Positions 37,560-49,263 of a stretch of 64,000 nt of DNA are shown piece by piece (positions within the stretch are counted from its first letter, which is position 1; the number at the start of each line of letters is the position of its first letter). The DNA comes from Epiperipatus broadwayi. Taxonomy: Eukaryota > Onychophora > Udeonychophora > Euonychophora > Peripatidae. The translations under genes were made by a program, and so were the position numbers. The DNA is taken from NCBI GenBank assembly GCA_028023455.1, contig JAQFVV010000030.1:10279649-10343648 (forward strand). Reading direction: 5' to 3'. Below the pieces are notes generated by a model. It was given only the letters and a program-made list of their open reading frames with translations, had not been told where the DNA came from and searched no databases.

Positions 37560-38170
37560 TATATTTAAGAAGAATATCAAGAGAATTTTAATAGCAATAA
37601 CTAAAATTCTACAGGTATAATATTTTATTATATTTTTAATAAGATATGATCTATTTAAAACCAATTATTATAAATATGTAAAGCATTCAGAAATAATCAC
37701 TACTAATTTCTAAATTATTTTAATCTGTTTATTTCTTATTATGCAATGATAATTTGCCACAGGTGTATATTTAAAATATTGCTTTAAATGTCAAGTTCGT
37801 ATTTATTAATCTTTACAGTTATTTATTAATTATCACGTGTAAAATTTAAAAGAAAGGCAGGTTCTCGGTTGCCATGACAACGTTGTCATGTTATCATCGA
37901 CGACGTCTACCGGAAGAAAAATCGATAAGTGTAAAACGTCATTGGTTAAATAATACTAAAGTACCGAAAGGCATAGATTGATAGTGAATGTTTTAAGAAA
38001 TTAAATTAATTAAATTAATTAATACTTTAATATAGATTTTTACTTATCATGTAAATAGTATTATATCATTTATTAAATTTTGCTAAATTTTAAGTTTGCC
38101 TCTTTTATTGCTTTATATTTTTAAATTGTTTTATTCGTCCTTGAATTTGACTGGAAACAAATAAATGCAA
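37560..38170 (+). repeat. Diverged direct duplicate of 52365-53340
   Basis: Shared ordered blocks: TTTTAATAGCAATAACTAAA / TTTTTATAGCAACAACTAAA, TATGATCTATTTAAAACCAA / TATGATCTGTTTAAAGTCAA, TGAAAGAAAGGCAG-type, ATCATGTAAATAG, TTATTAAATTTTG. The second copy is interrupted by a family 1 hammerhead element. The part 37857-37925 (GGTTGCCATGACAACGTTGT ... GACGACGTCTACCGG) is the most GC-rich piece here and is absent from the other copy. Confidence 0.65.
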
Positions 38171-38282
38171 ATGGTGTTCAAAACCAAATATATATTTTTC
38201 TTATTGCTACAAATATATATATATATGGATGTATTTTTATATTGGACTATTTACATCATCTAATTTAAGTATTGAATATCTT

Positions 38283-38722
38283 TAGAAAAATTTAACTTTT
38301 ATTTAAATATTCCAAATACATTCAGCTGTTAGTAATAGCACACCATACAGGGTAGTATATGCACAACATTTCAAAAGGTATTATTCGCCCCTCTTCTTCA
38401 GGTGTTGCTGGCCTGATCAGTGGCAGTACTAGCATGGTATTTGAACTTGGATGCACATCAAACAGGTTAGTATTATTATCCCCTCTTCTTTGGGTATTGC
38501 TGGCCTGACCAGTGACAGTACTAATATGGGATTCAAACCTGGATCCAAGGTCCAGGTTTGAATCCCATGCTAGTACTGTCACTGGTCAGGCCTGCAACAT
38601 CTGAAGAAGTGGGAGAATAATACCTCTCAAAACATTGTACATATACTATCCTGTTTAATGTGCTATTACTAACAGTTGAATGTATTGGAATATTTAAATA
38701 AAAACTTAACTTTTTCTAAAGA
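38283..38722. repeat. SINE family B: head-to-head copies plus an extra partial copy
   Basis: A minus-strand copy (38283-38460) and a partial minus copy (about 38462-38548) are followed by a plus copy (38549-38722). Landmarks are CAGTACTAGCATGG, GGCCTGATCAGTGGCAG / CTGACCAGTGACAG, GAAGAAGTGGGAGAATAATA and AACAGTTGAATGTATT, with the tail TTTAAATAAAAACTTAAC. GGATCCAAGGTCCAGGTTTG marks the inversion centre. The tRNA-like B box is seen as GTTTGAATCCC. Confidence 0.8.
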
Positions 38723-38919
38723 CATTCAATACTCATATTAAATGATAAAAATAATCCAATATAAAAATACAACTAGAACACCATCATCACAAACCTTCAG
38801 GAATATACATATGGATATTTATAGAAAATAATGCATTCTGTTAAATATGGCAAACATGCCAATTAGATAAACATATTGACTCTAAAGTATATTGACTTTT
38901 AAAGATTTTGTTAGGTTGC

Positions 38920-40190
38920 TTGCCATCATAGATGAATTGTTTCCAAAGATTCATTGTGATTTTAGAGAATAAAGAAGCACTTATTATAGACATGATTTTG
39001 TTGTCAGACTATAAGTGAATTATATATTACTTTTATTGATTTGGTCACAACATTGGATTTAATAAATTGAATAAATCTCTGCTATTGTTTGAAATTAATA
39101 TGTTATCCATCAAAGTGTATTCATATTCTGCAGTTTGCCTATAATAAAATTAGAAGAAATGCAAATACTATAAATGAAAAATTTGAGGCATTTTAAATGA
39201 AAACTGATGTTAAACATATGAGTAGTTTTGGATTTTGATGGCATTGGTCTTTGGAATTATTTATATATACCTTACTGAAACAGGAATCAAAGTACAAGAC
39301 AAATCTGACAGTGAAATATTTAATTTCAATTGCTTAAAAATGAGCACATTCACCTTGTTATAGAATGCTGATGATTGTGTTATTATTGCAGTTTCAATTG
39401 ATTATATATAGAATACCCTTAATATTTGAATGCAACATATAATTAATGTTGAAATCAATTTTCTTATCAGTGAGTGATAGAAGAGAAATCATCCGCATCT
39501 TTTAAATTTGGATTGTTATCAAACTTGAGAATGTAAATCAATTATATGAATTGGTATTTTAAGAGTAGGTATATAACAGACTATAATATGCTGCTGCTTT
39601 TAATAAATTGAAGGTTGGGATATTTTATCACAAAAATTAATTACGGTAATTAAGATAGTTGTATATAGACCTATTATGTTACTCATCTATTGTTTGAAAG
39701 GAAGGCATGGATTCTTTATTGGTGCAACATAAAGACATTAGAAAAAATTCATTTAAAGGTGCTTCACAAATTTTTAAAATACAATGGTAAGATTATAAGA
39801 TTCGTCAATATGTTTGTTTATTTTTTTTTCATATGATACTTTACAGTTCTCAATTTGAAATCACATATTTATTGGATTAAATATATGAGACTAATGAACA
39901 ATACAAGACTTCCTAAAAAGATGATATATGGTGAACTTGAGTATGATTTTTATAGAAAAGATAATCATTTATTTTATAAGAATTATCTCAAAAGACATTC
40001 TAAAGTGATGTGATTGGTTTCATTTAGAAGATGATCAAGAATAGAATGCATTGGTGGGATATTTCAGAAGAAAGGTTTTTGTAGAAGTATCTATGGATTA
40101 CATATTGGCTTGTATAATCCTCACAAAATTGTTTGTGGAGTTATTTTCACTTTTCTTATTATTTTTTTAAAGTGGGAATAACTATACTTA
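38920..40190 (+). mobile_element. Heavily decayed non-LTR LINE, reverse transcriptase part
   Basis: Broken plus-strand frames follow LINE RT order. A FP.IHCDF.E string near 38940 corresponds to ESQCGFR. It is followed by FNFNCLK, then NADDCVIIAVSIDYI near 39370-39405 (the Y/FADD catalytic box with the first residue changed), and AAAFNKLKVGIFYHK near 39590. KLEKIHLKVLHKFLKYNGKI-like text lies near 39740-39800, with LRWIGHV-type and YGELE strings near 39930. Many stops. It is a different LINE family from the HmRTE-like copies. The exact clade is uncertain. Confidence 0.65.
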
Positions 40191-40199
40191 TTTGAGAAT

Positions 40200-42770
40200 T
40201 GTGCTACAGATGTTTTATTAAATATATTGACCAAAAATGAGGATTAATGATGATCAAAATATAAAATAATGAGTTACAATTGATAATAGTTAAAAGTAAT
40301 ATTTAAAGTTGGGGTAAAGAAATAGATACATTAATATTAAACCAATTGAATAACAAGTAGCTTAATGTATTAATGATGTTGATGAAAAAGTATGATAAAA
40401 ATATTATTAAAATGGTGGTAAATATTGATAAAATATGAGAAAATGAAGGAAAATATCAAAGCTCATCATCAACGGGATAATAGAGCAACTAATAAAACAG
40501 AAGATGGTAAATATCAAGTCTAATAACAGTTGATACAGCAAGTAATAGGATAGAAAACAGAAAATATCAATGCAGAAAATCAAGTAATATTTAAATTATA
40601 GAGGCTTCAACAAAATGAGAAATATAAAAATATTAAAGAAAACATTATAATGAAAATGAAAAAATAGAAAAATTATGTTGAGAAAATAAAGAAAACTAAA
40701 TGAATAACCAAGGAAAGTTCAGTGAAGAATTAAGAACAAAATAAAAGGATTTAAACTAATGGGAGCATTATGAAAGAATTTAAATAGATGCAATGACTGA
40801 AGTTTATTGTAAACATGTCGAAACTATGAAAAAGTTAAAAATAAGCTCGGAAATTATAGATGTATCAAATGTTTGGTAGTGGAGAACTTAAACTTGATGA
40901 AGACAAGAAAACAAATATTTTAAGTGGCAGGGTAAAAGAATCTAAACTTGATGTAAACATGGCTAATGAATCTAAACTCATTATGAATAATTTAAAGAAA
41001 GCCACAAGTGTAGGAATTTGGTTAACATTAAAGAAAAAGTTAAACATGAGTGCAACTGTCAAAAGTCAAATATTGTTATGAATAAATCTAAAATGAGTAT
41101 CAAGAATGGAAAATTACAGTAGGAAGATACTGTAAACCCTAAAGTTTTTGTGGGGACTATATACAAGTTTATTTTAAATGAAAAAAAAGTGCAAGCATTT
41201 TATGAAAAGGGATGAGAAGGAAAAAATTGACCATGTTAAAAGTTTAATATGTATTGGGTGAATATTATGCAGTTTGATCACTGATGAGGCAGAACCAAGT
41301 TTAAATTTAAAAAAAAATTTTATAATGTATAAATCTTGCTCATGAAAAGGAACTATTAGGCAACTAACAATGAATATCAACACTGAAATTAAGTTTGAAA
41401 TATCTTTTGTGAAAAGTCACTATATATAATCAATTCAATGTTACAAAAATAAGATGCTACTCATTTTAAATCCAGGTTACAATCGGCTGAGTAAGTTAGA
41501 CATTATATTACAGCAAATATAGAAAATAGTACAGATAATAAGTCTAAATACCAAACAAAGTGAAAGATTTATTTTGAAAAAAAAAAAGGAAAAGCAAAAA
41601 ATATTGCTGATCTATATATGAGGATAATTATTTGATTAGATGAATACTCTTGAAGATGATTTGATCAGTAGTTGGATGAATTATTTGTAAAGCTTATTCC
41701 AACTGAATTTAGTTCCAAATTTATTGATAAATATATATGTTTATGATACTTATTATGAAAAATTTATTGTAATAGAGATGCTAAGTGTCTAAATTCCTTG
41801 TATTCAAAAGATGTTACGGATATATTCTCATAAGAATGTGCCAAATGTTTAATTCCTGTTTATATTTTGCTTACTTGTAAGAAATTATGCATTGGAGATA
41901 TCATTCATTTAATTCTAAATTGTTATAAAGTGAGTTCAATATTAGAAAAGAAATTACTATAGACATAATTCCTAGTTAAAATTTATTTTTTTAAACAGCT
42001 TTTGAGGTGATACACGAATTTTGGAACAAGGAAAATGTCCTACTCCTATCTGATTGTAATTTCCAAATGTTTTTTTGAGTGATGATATTGCTTTATTACA
42101 GTGATGCTATTTCACTGTTGAATTTGATGATGAGAAGAAGAAATCTAACAGGTTACTTCATGATGCATTAAAAATTTTCATAAGAGTTGATAACTATTGT
42201 GAAAAAAATAGTATTAAAATTTATTAAGAAATTAAGCAAAGAGATAAAATAAAAATATGTACATTTTTTGAAGACTAGAGATATGAAACATTTCAATCTC
42301 ATCTCATAGCAAATAATACGTAGATGAATATAGTCCTAAAGATAAGCTTGTAATGTAAATGTATTGTGATATTTAATGCAAATACCCTTCAGGTTCAGAA
42401 CTAGGTTGGAATGAAAGAAAATAATATTACTTTTATTTATTTCCAGGTTTTTATAAGATACATTTAACAGTCTATAATACCAATGAGGATAAAAAAATTA
42501 AATCAGTGAAATTATAATAGTCAGGGTAAGATATCTTTATAAAAATTTGAAAATGAATAAAAGTGATTTCATTTATTGTGTCATACTTCTTCTCTGACTA
42601 TATTTCATATTTAAATTGTTTTATTTACTATATACATATCAGTAAACTTATTAGATATTTTTAAGCAATAAAATTCTTTGTAGAGGCGTGTACAATTATT
42701 GTAGTATATTCAGAGGAGCACAGCAGAGCTTTAGTTTCAACAATCTCTTAATATGAAATGAAAATTCAGT
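40200..42770. other. A-rich intronic sequence, no gene recognised
   Basis: The plus strand is strongly purine-rich, especially 40400-41400 (AAATGAAGGAAAATATCAAA; GGAGAACTTAAACTTGATGA). ATCTAAACTTGATGTAAAC-type strings recur near 40890, 40940 and 40975, suggesting an internally repetitive ancestor. The 73-codon plus frame at 40860-41081 is Lys-rich and unrecognised. Confidence 0.4.
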
Positions 42771-42777
42771 TATATTA

Positions 42778-43906
42778 TATGTAAATAAATAAATAACTCA
42801 GATTATAGGTAACTTAACAGGCAAAAACTGAAAATTCCAATGATTTATATCATGCTTGCAACCCAATTACAACCATACATTAGCCCAGAAGACAGACCAA
42901 CTTCTCATATTATAGATACATTAGAAACAGACATGTTGTCAAGCAATTAATATAGCACATATTATGACATTTCAATTTCATATACACATTATTTCTAGAG
43001 AAATCCTAATCTTAATTTTTCTTTATTAATTACAATTCTCTTGCAGATTAACTGAAACATATGATCAAAGACATGAAAAATAGATAAATTATATACTCAA
43101 GATATGCATTTCATGCTAAACCAGCACTCATCATTTGGCCCAGATCACAAACTCTTAAATATAATTTTATCATACTAGATAGCAAATTACTATAGTTTAA
43201 TTGACAGGTTTCAAATTTTCTGCAGGACAACTTTAATACAAACCACTTTATTGTAAATATATTAAACTGAGAGACTGCAAACCTCTCACGCTTATTAGTC
43301 AATCAGGTGTTATTAATAGTGATCAAATCATAAACACAAGACAGAGAATTTAACAAGAAGAGGGCATCCACCCTCCTCTTAACTTGTCTTTCTATATATC
43401 GAAGCCAGTCTGGAGTACTTGGATTTGAAAGCGCGAATCTTCAAACATATTCACATTAATAACTGTACTAATATTTTATCAACCTAGACATTATTGCTAG
43501 CTAAAATATGTTTTTTAAAAGTTTTATTTAATGGGTAATGTATCTGCAGTGGCATAGAGGTATCAACATCTGATACATGAAATGCACATCTTTGGCATTA
43601 TTTATCTATTTCTATATATTTGATCATATGTTTTGGTAATCTGGGATAGAATTATAATTACTAAAAAAATAATTAAAATTAGGGTTTCTCTAGAAATAAG
43701 GTGTATATGCAATTGAACTATCACAGATGCTATATTAATTGCTTGACAAAGTGTATATTTCTAATGTATCTATGGTCTGAGAGGTTGATATGACGTTTGG
43801 GCTGAGGATGATGTGATTGGTTGCAAGTGTGATAGAACTCATTGAAAGCTTTGATTATTTCCTGTTCCATTTCATATAATCTGAGCTATTTACTTATTTA
43901 CATCTC
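42778..43906. repeat. Fold-back element, ~260 bp inverted arms, with a family 1 ribozyme fragment inside
   Basis: 42778-43037 and 43645-43906 are inverted copies. Examples: GTAAATAAATAAATAACTCA with GATTATA pairs with TATAATCTGAGCTATTTACT; CAAGCAATTAATATAGCA pairs with TGCTATATTAATTGCTTG; TATTTCTAGAGAAATCCTAA pairs with TTAGGGTTTCTCTAGAAATA. The ~600 bp centre contains family 1 ribozyme sequence at 43095-43140 (minus: CCAAATGATGAG, stem II, GAAAT; C3 changed to A). No open frame. Confidence 0.8.
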
Positions 43907-45704
43907 TCCAATTACAGTATTGGAATTTAATTCATATCACTCAATCTATCACAGTTAAATGCAAAACAGACATATACACTCATATCAAGAAATCTAGAGT
44001 CATATCACTATAAGCTATAAGTATGATATAGATCAGGATTGGCCAAGATGTTTACCTCAAGATCTCTCAAAATTGACAGTGATGCTAGCATGAATATTGA
44101 TAAATTATAGTGATAAATTCAGAACTGACTTGAGTATAAAAAATAATAAAAATAAAAAAAAAGATCACAAAAAGTCAAAATTATTCTCATTTAAAAATAA
44201 TTAAATTTAAAATAACACTTGTTGTTATTGTTGATTTCAAAAATAAACTCAAGTTGGAAGAAGCTGAAAAGAATTAAATTATTTTTGTGTAATGCTAGAA
44301 CTAAAATTCTTAGAAATATTTAATTGCTGTTTTTCCAAGAAGAAATGAAAATAACTTGTCCTAGAAAAACAAAGAATTTAATGAACTGATTTTAAAACAA
44401 AAAAATTGTGAATTTTTTAAAACATTTCATCTAGCTAGCAAATAATTTCCAAGGAGACTTAAAAAAATATTATCTACAAAATAAAATAGGTGTCAAAGCA
44501 AGAAACTAACTTTATGTCTAATTATTGTAAAGACTGAGAGCAGAGAAAATGTAGAGATTTTCCAGTGCACAAAAACAGAGGACTTTTGTAAAATATTATT
44601 TTGTTGTTATGTATTTTTTTTTCTCTAGCAAGTTTTTGATGCTAGCTAGTGTTTTAAATTTCCTTACTCGTATTTACTTATTAATTATCCAAGTGAATTA
44701 AAAAATACAAAAAACAAAAATTTTATAAAAATCAAAAAATAAATTCAGGATTTATTATATTTTGGTAAAAATATTGATAACTATAATTTTGTATTAGTTA
44801 TAAAGCCATGTTTAATTACTCCAGAAAAAAGAGAACAGAAAGAAGTTAAATATAGAAAGATATTTCAATAAAGAGCAATGAAAAAAGATTGCTCAAGGAT
44901 AAAATAAAATGGGAATGATAGTTCAGAGTAGAAAGCTATTTTTAAAACTAATTAAACGAAAGAGTAAAGAAAATTGTTAGTACATGCAGTGTTCAAGGTC
45001 AAACAAAAAATATATATGTGCATGTGCAACAATATAATAATGATTATATAAATAACTGTAACAATAAATGTGTAACAATATAAATGTGTAGCAATGTTGT
45101 TAGATCATAAAACTGATACTTAGTCTTATAAGGTCAGAGAACTGTAAAATCACCATATATGGCGAAGTGTGTAAAAAATACCATATGTAGGTAAAAAAAA
45201 CACCAGATTTGGTAAAATTTGTAGAGACTCTAGAAGTCTTAAGGGGTGTATAAACCTCCAGAACCTGGCCTATTTGTTTTGGTATTAATGTAATTTAGAG
45301 AATCCTGCCTCTTTAAGTCCAAAAGCAGTACTAGGATTTATTACGTGCAATCACCATGATATTTTATTTTGATGCCCTTTAAACAGGCTATGTACATTTA
45401 TAAATTTGTTCATATGTTGTTTAAATTAAACTATTAGCTTACCACATCAATTCTGCCTTTGTCAATTATTTATTTGCTGCTTACCGGACACAGCAGTAAA
45501 ATTAATATCGAAAGACTAATTGTGGTGAAAGGAATGTGCACTTATGCAATTAAAGCTTAATGGATTATTTTGGTAACAGACTTAATTCTATAATAAGATA
45601 GCCCAAAGAAAAATAGTGATTATCAATTATAATATTAATACTGAATATGAAACAGTGATAAATATAGAGTGTGCAGAATAGGGTAGTGTGTTTTTTTTCT
45701 CTTT

Positions 45705-45944
45705 GTGAATGGTGTTGTCTGCTGTTGCATATATTGGACTTTTATAAAAGAATCCAGAGTGAAAGCTGTTCAGAAAGCTGTAGAGATTTTCCATCATGAG
45801 GGAATTGATCCCAGAAACTGTGTTTCTGTAAGTACAAATATCCAGATAGAGCAAAAACAGATCACAGATCATTTCATTTGTGTAAGCCTGATGGGCTCCA
45901 GTAGGATTGTGCGGAGAAAGATTGTGGGTATAAATAACTTATAA
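45705..45944 (+). other. Unidentified 79-codon open frame
   Basis: Encodes ...RVKAVQKAVEIFHHEGIDPR, NCVSVSTNIQIEQKQITDHF and MGSSRIVRRKIVG, with more balanced composition than its surroundings, and ends near the hAT transposon. A GTAAGT follows GTTTCT at about 45828. I recognise no family. It may be the 5' region of the hAT element or a fragment of another repeat. Confidence 0.25.
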
Positions 45945-46198
45945 TTATTTTTAACTCAGGCCTAAAAAAATGATGATTGATGTTAGTCTATTAGTGAATA
46001 TTTGTATTTATGGAAAATAGTGATTAGAATCAAAGACTTATTGATCACATTTGTATATGCAGCATTTTTACAGGAGATCTGTGTTTTATGAGTTTAAAAG
46101 CTAATAAATATTTTTTCATCTTTACTAGTGATAATTTTCTTTAGCCATTTTTTTTTTTTTGTTATTTGTTGGCAAGTGAATACACAACAAGATTACAA

Positions 46199-47353
46199 TG
46201 AATAAACCAAGTACAAGTGTGAAAAAAATAAAAACATCACTATCATAAAGAATGGGAAGATTATTTTTTTATCATGATGAAAAACAAATGTGTATGTATT
46301 ATTTGTAGTGCACATGTGGTTTTACCGAAGAAAGCCAATGTTGAAAGATATTTTCACACTGTTTATAAAAATTATGAAGATGATTACCCATGAGGGACTG
46401 CATTAAGAAAAGCTTTACAACAATTAAAGACACAACTCATTATGCAGCAAAAATTTCTTGTCAAGTACAATACAAGCTCAACCACTGCCATGATTGCATT
46501 ATTCAAAGTTGCTGATACTTTAATTAAACACAATAAGCCCTTTCAAGATGAACAAATATGGAAAAAAGCCTCCATCAAAGTTGGTGAAGTATTATTTGAA
46601 AATTTTAAGAATAAATCTGAAACGACCTCTATTAATGGTCATTATCACAAAACAGAATCATATGTAGGATAGAAGATACTAGTCAAGATCTTGAAGAGAT
46701 TTTACATAAACACATTAACAATTGTAACTTTTTATGATTACAATTTGATGAATCTACTGATTATACAGGTACTATGCAATTATGTATTTTTATTTGCATG
46801 GTTTTTGATGATATGTCAGCCACTGAAGAATTATTAACAATTATTTCAATTCAAGGAAGGGAAAGAGATCAAGATATCTATGATTTATTCAAGAATTACA
46901 TTGTACAAATGAATTTTTCAATTCACAAATTAGTATCAATAACTACCGACAGAACTCCTGTAATGATTGGAAGCAAAATTGATTTTGTTACTCTGTGTAA
47001 AAAAGGCAGTGATATACCTAGTTTTATGGACTATCATTGTATTATACATCAGAATGCCTTGTGTTCAAAGTATTGAAATGTAATCATGTTATGAGCGTTG
47101 CTTTCAAAATTGTTAACAAAAATAAGATCAAAAAGCTTGTTATACCATCAATTCTGGGATTTGCTAAAGGAATGAAAGAGTGAACATAGTGAATTATTAT
47201 TATATATTGACATAAGGTGGCTAAGTTGAGCAAAATTTTTAATCAGATTCAGAGAACTTCTACCATAAATAAGATCATTTTTGGAAACTAAAAGTGATTT
47301 ATATCTAGAATTGAATGACAAAAAATGTATTCTTGGCCTTGTCTTTTTCTATG
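46199..47353 (+). pseudogene. hAT transposase pseudogene, N-terminal part
   Basis: After MNKPSTSVKKIKTSLS and a frameshift comes a BED-type finger with CVCIICSAHVVLPKKANVER and YFHTVYKNYEDDYP. CxxC is present; the usual His in RHF..H is changed to Tyr. Then LQQLKTQLIMQQKFLVKYN, KVADTLIKHNKPFQDEQIWK, an in-frame stop near 46670, EDTSQDLEEILHKHINN, and LQFDESTDYTGTMQLCIFIC (the catalytic Asp region of the hAT RNase H fold). TTDRTPVMIGSKIDFVTLCK and DYHCIIHQNALCSK follow (the conserved C..H motif). It continues in broken frame as RFRELLP and ETKSDLYLELNDKKCILGL up to the LINE insertion. Confidence 0.85.
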
Positions 47354-47392
47354 ATCTTCTTCTTCTTCTTCCACAGCTTGATTAATCCCACA

Positions 47393-47875
47393 TCAAGTGG
47401 GGTCGCTGGTGCGGATCAGTCTTCTCCAGGCTACTCGATCTAAAGTCATTTCCTCCGTAAGTGACATCTCCTGCAAGTCCTTTCTCACTCGATCAATCCA
47501 TCTGATCTTAGGTCTACCCCTGGGTCTTTTCCCCGGTGGTTCCATCTCCAAAATCTTCCTTCCAATGTAATTTTCTTCTCTTCTCTTAACATGACCAAAC
47601 CACCTCAACCTTGATTCTTTCATTTTTTCACTGATCATTCTCACTCTCATATTTTCTCGAATTACTTCATTTTTCACTTTGTCCTTTCTAGTGAGGCCCG
47701 AGGCAAACCTAAGCATTCTCATTTCTGTTACACATTGCTTGTCTTCTATTTTCATAGTGATCGGCCATGTTTCTGCACCATACATCAGTGCCGGACGCAC
47801 CACAGTTTTATATACTTTTCCTTTCAACCTTGCACCTATTCTCCTATCCAGAGTATCCCAGAGACCCTTCTCCAA
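47393..47875 (-). pseudogene. RTE LINE C-terminal region
   Basis: A 160-codon frame carries RIGARLKGKVYKTVVRPALM, YGAETWPITMK, RMLRFASGLTRKDKVKNEVI, SRLRWFGHVKRREE, KRPRGRPKIRWIDRVRKDLQ and a terminal DRVAWRRLIRTSDPT. This is the standard end of RTE ORF2 (WFGHV, RPRGRP, DR..WR motifs). The stop precedes the (GAA)n tail by about 25 bases. Confidence 0.9.
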
Positions 47876-47933
47876 TTATTCCAACCAGCTTGAGTTCTCC
47901 CAACAACTTCTCCATCCAGTGATCCATCTTTAT

Positions 47934-49040
47934 TCATCCAGGCCCGAGATATTTAAATTTTTCAGCCTCAGGCAACTTCTTTCCCCCTAACAAAATGCTT
48001 CCTCCACCATTACCACAGAAGAGCACAGTTTTATTTCTGCTAATTCTCATTCCTCCTTCCTCCAGTGCTTTCCTCCACTCTTCTATCCTATCCTGAGCTT
48101 CCTTGATGTTTTGAGTTGCAATCACTATATCATCGGCATACATCATGTTCCAGGGTGCTTCCCTACGAATATCCTCTGTTAGGACATCAATAACAATATT
48201 AAATAGTAGGGGACTCAGGGCTGATCCCTGATGCACACCCACTTTCACCTGAAATGAGTCTTTTTCTCCTGAACTACATCTCACACTGGTTTGACAGCCT
48301 TGATACATATCTTGAATCAGACGAATGTATTTTTCCTGAACCAGCTTTTTCCTTAGGCATCTCCAAAGTTCATCTCTAGGTACTCTATCAAATGCTTTTT
48401 CCAAATCAATGAATATTAGAACAATTTCTTGGTTGACTTCTCTATGTTTTTCTATAAGTTGCCGCAGTGCAAAAATTGCATCTGTGGTTCCTCTACCTGG
48501 CATAAAACCAAACTGTTCTTCACTGATGTCTATTTCCTGCCGTAGCCTATTTGCTATTATTCTCTCCCATATTTTCATTGTGTGGCTCATCAGCTTTATT
48601 CCTCAATAATTACTACATTCTAGAATATCTCCCTTATTCTTATAGATTGGAACCAAAATGCTTCTCCTCCATTCATCTGGCATTTTCTCCGTGATCATGA
48701 TGTTATTAAAAAGTTTGGTCAGAAAGGTGATTCCCTCTTCTTCCATTACCTTCCATACCTCTACAGGGATGTTATCTGGACCCACCAATTTCCCACATTT
48801 CATTCTTCTGACTGCTTGTCTAACTTCTTCCCTACTGATCTTTAAAGCTGGGCCCAAATTTGGAGTCCCAAATCCCTTGTCAATACGAAAGTTTTCTTCA
48901 TTTAGTAGGTGCTCATAATATTGCTGCCATCTAGCTATGATTTCATTCTTGCCACACAACACCTTATTGTTAGAGTCTTTTATTCTATTTGCTTGGTAAG
49001 TATCTTTACCACTCTTATCTCGTTGTTTTGCAATACGCAA
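47934..49040 (-). pseudogene. RTE LINE reverse transcriptase domain
   Basis: The frame 49040-48603 gives DTYQANRIKDSNNKVLCGKN, RRMKCGKLVGPDNIPVEVWK and PDEWRRSILVPIYKNKGDIL, ending ECSNY*. The stop is TGA where CGA (Arg of NYRGI) is expected, a CpG transition. The same frame continues 48590-47934: FIDLEKAFDRV (60-70 from the next Met), HQGSALSPLLFN (120-131), NMMYADDIVI (catalytic YADD, 151-154) and MRISRNKTVLFCGN. A frameshift at about 47930 follows KFKYLG. The only RT-core lesion is the single stop. Confidence 0.9.
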
Positions 49041-49263
49041 AATCTTCTTAACTCCTTCTTCTTTCTCTAAACTTTCATATAAATCTGAGTATGCGTCAAA
49101 CTTGGCTTTGGCAACAGCTTTCTTTGCTTCTTTCTTTGTATATTATATTTGACCCTACTACTTTCCCCTCCATCTTTGTCCCACTCCTTTTTGGCTATTT
49201 TCTTATTCCCAATTTTTTTCTGCACTTCTGCATTCCACCACCAAGTCTCTTTATTCTCTTTTA

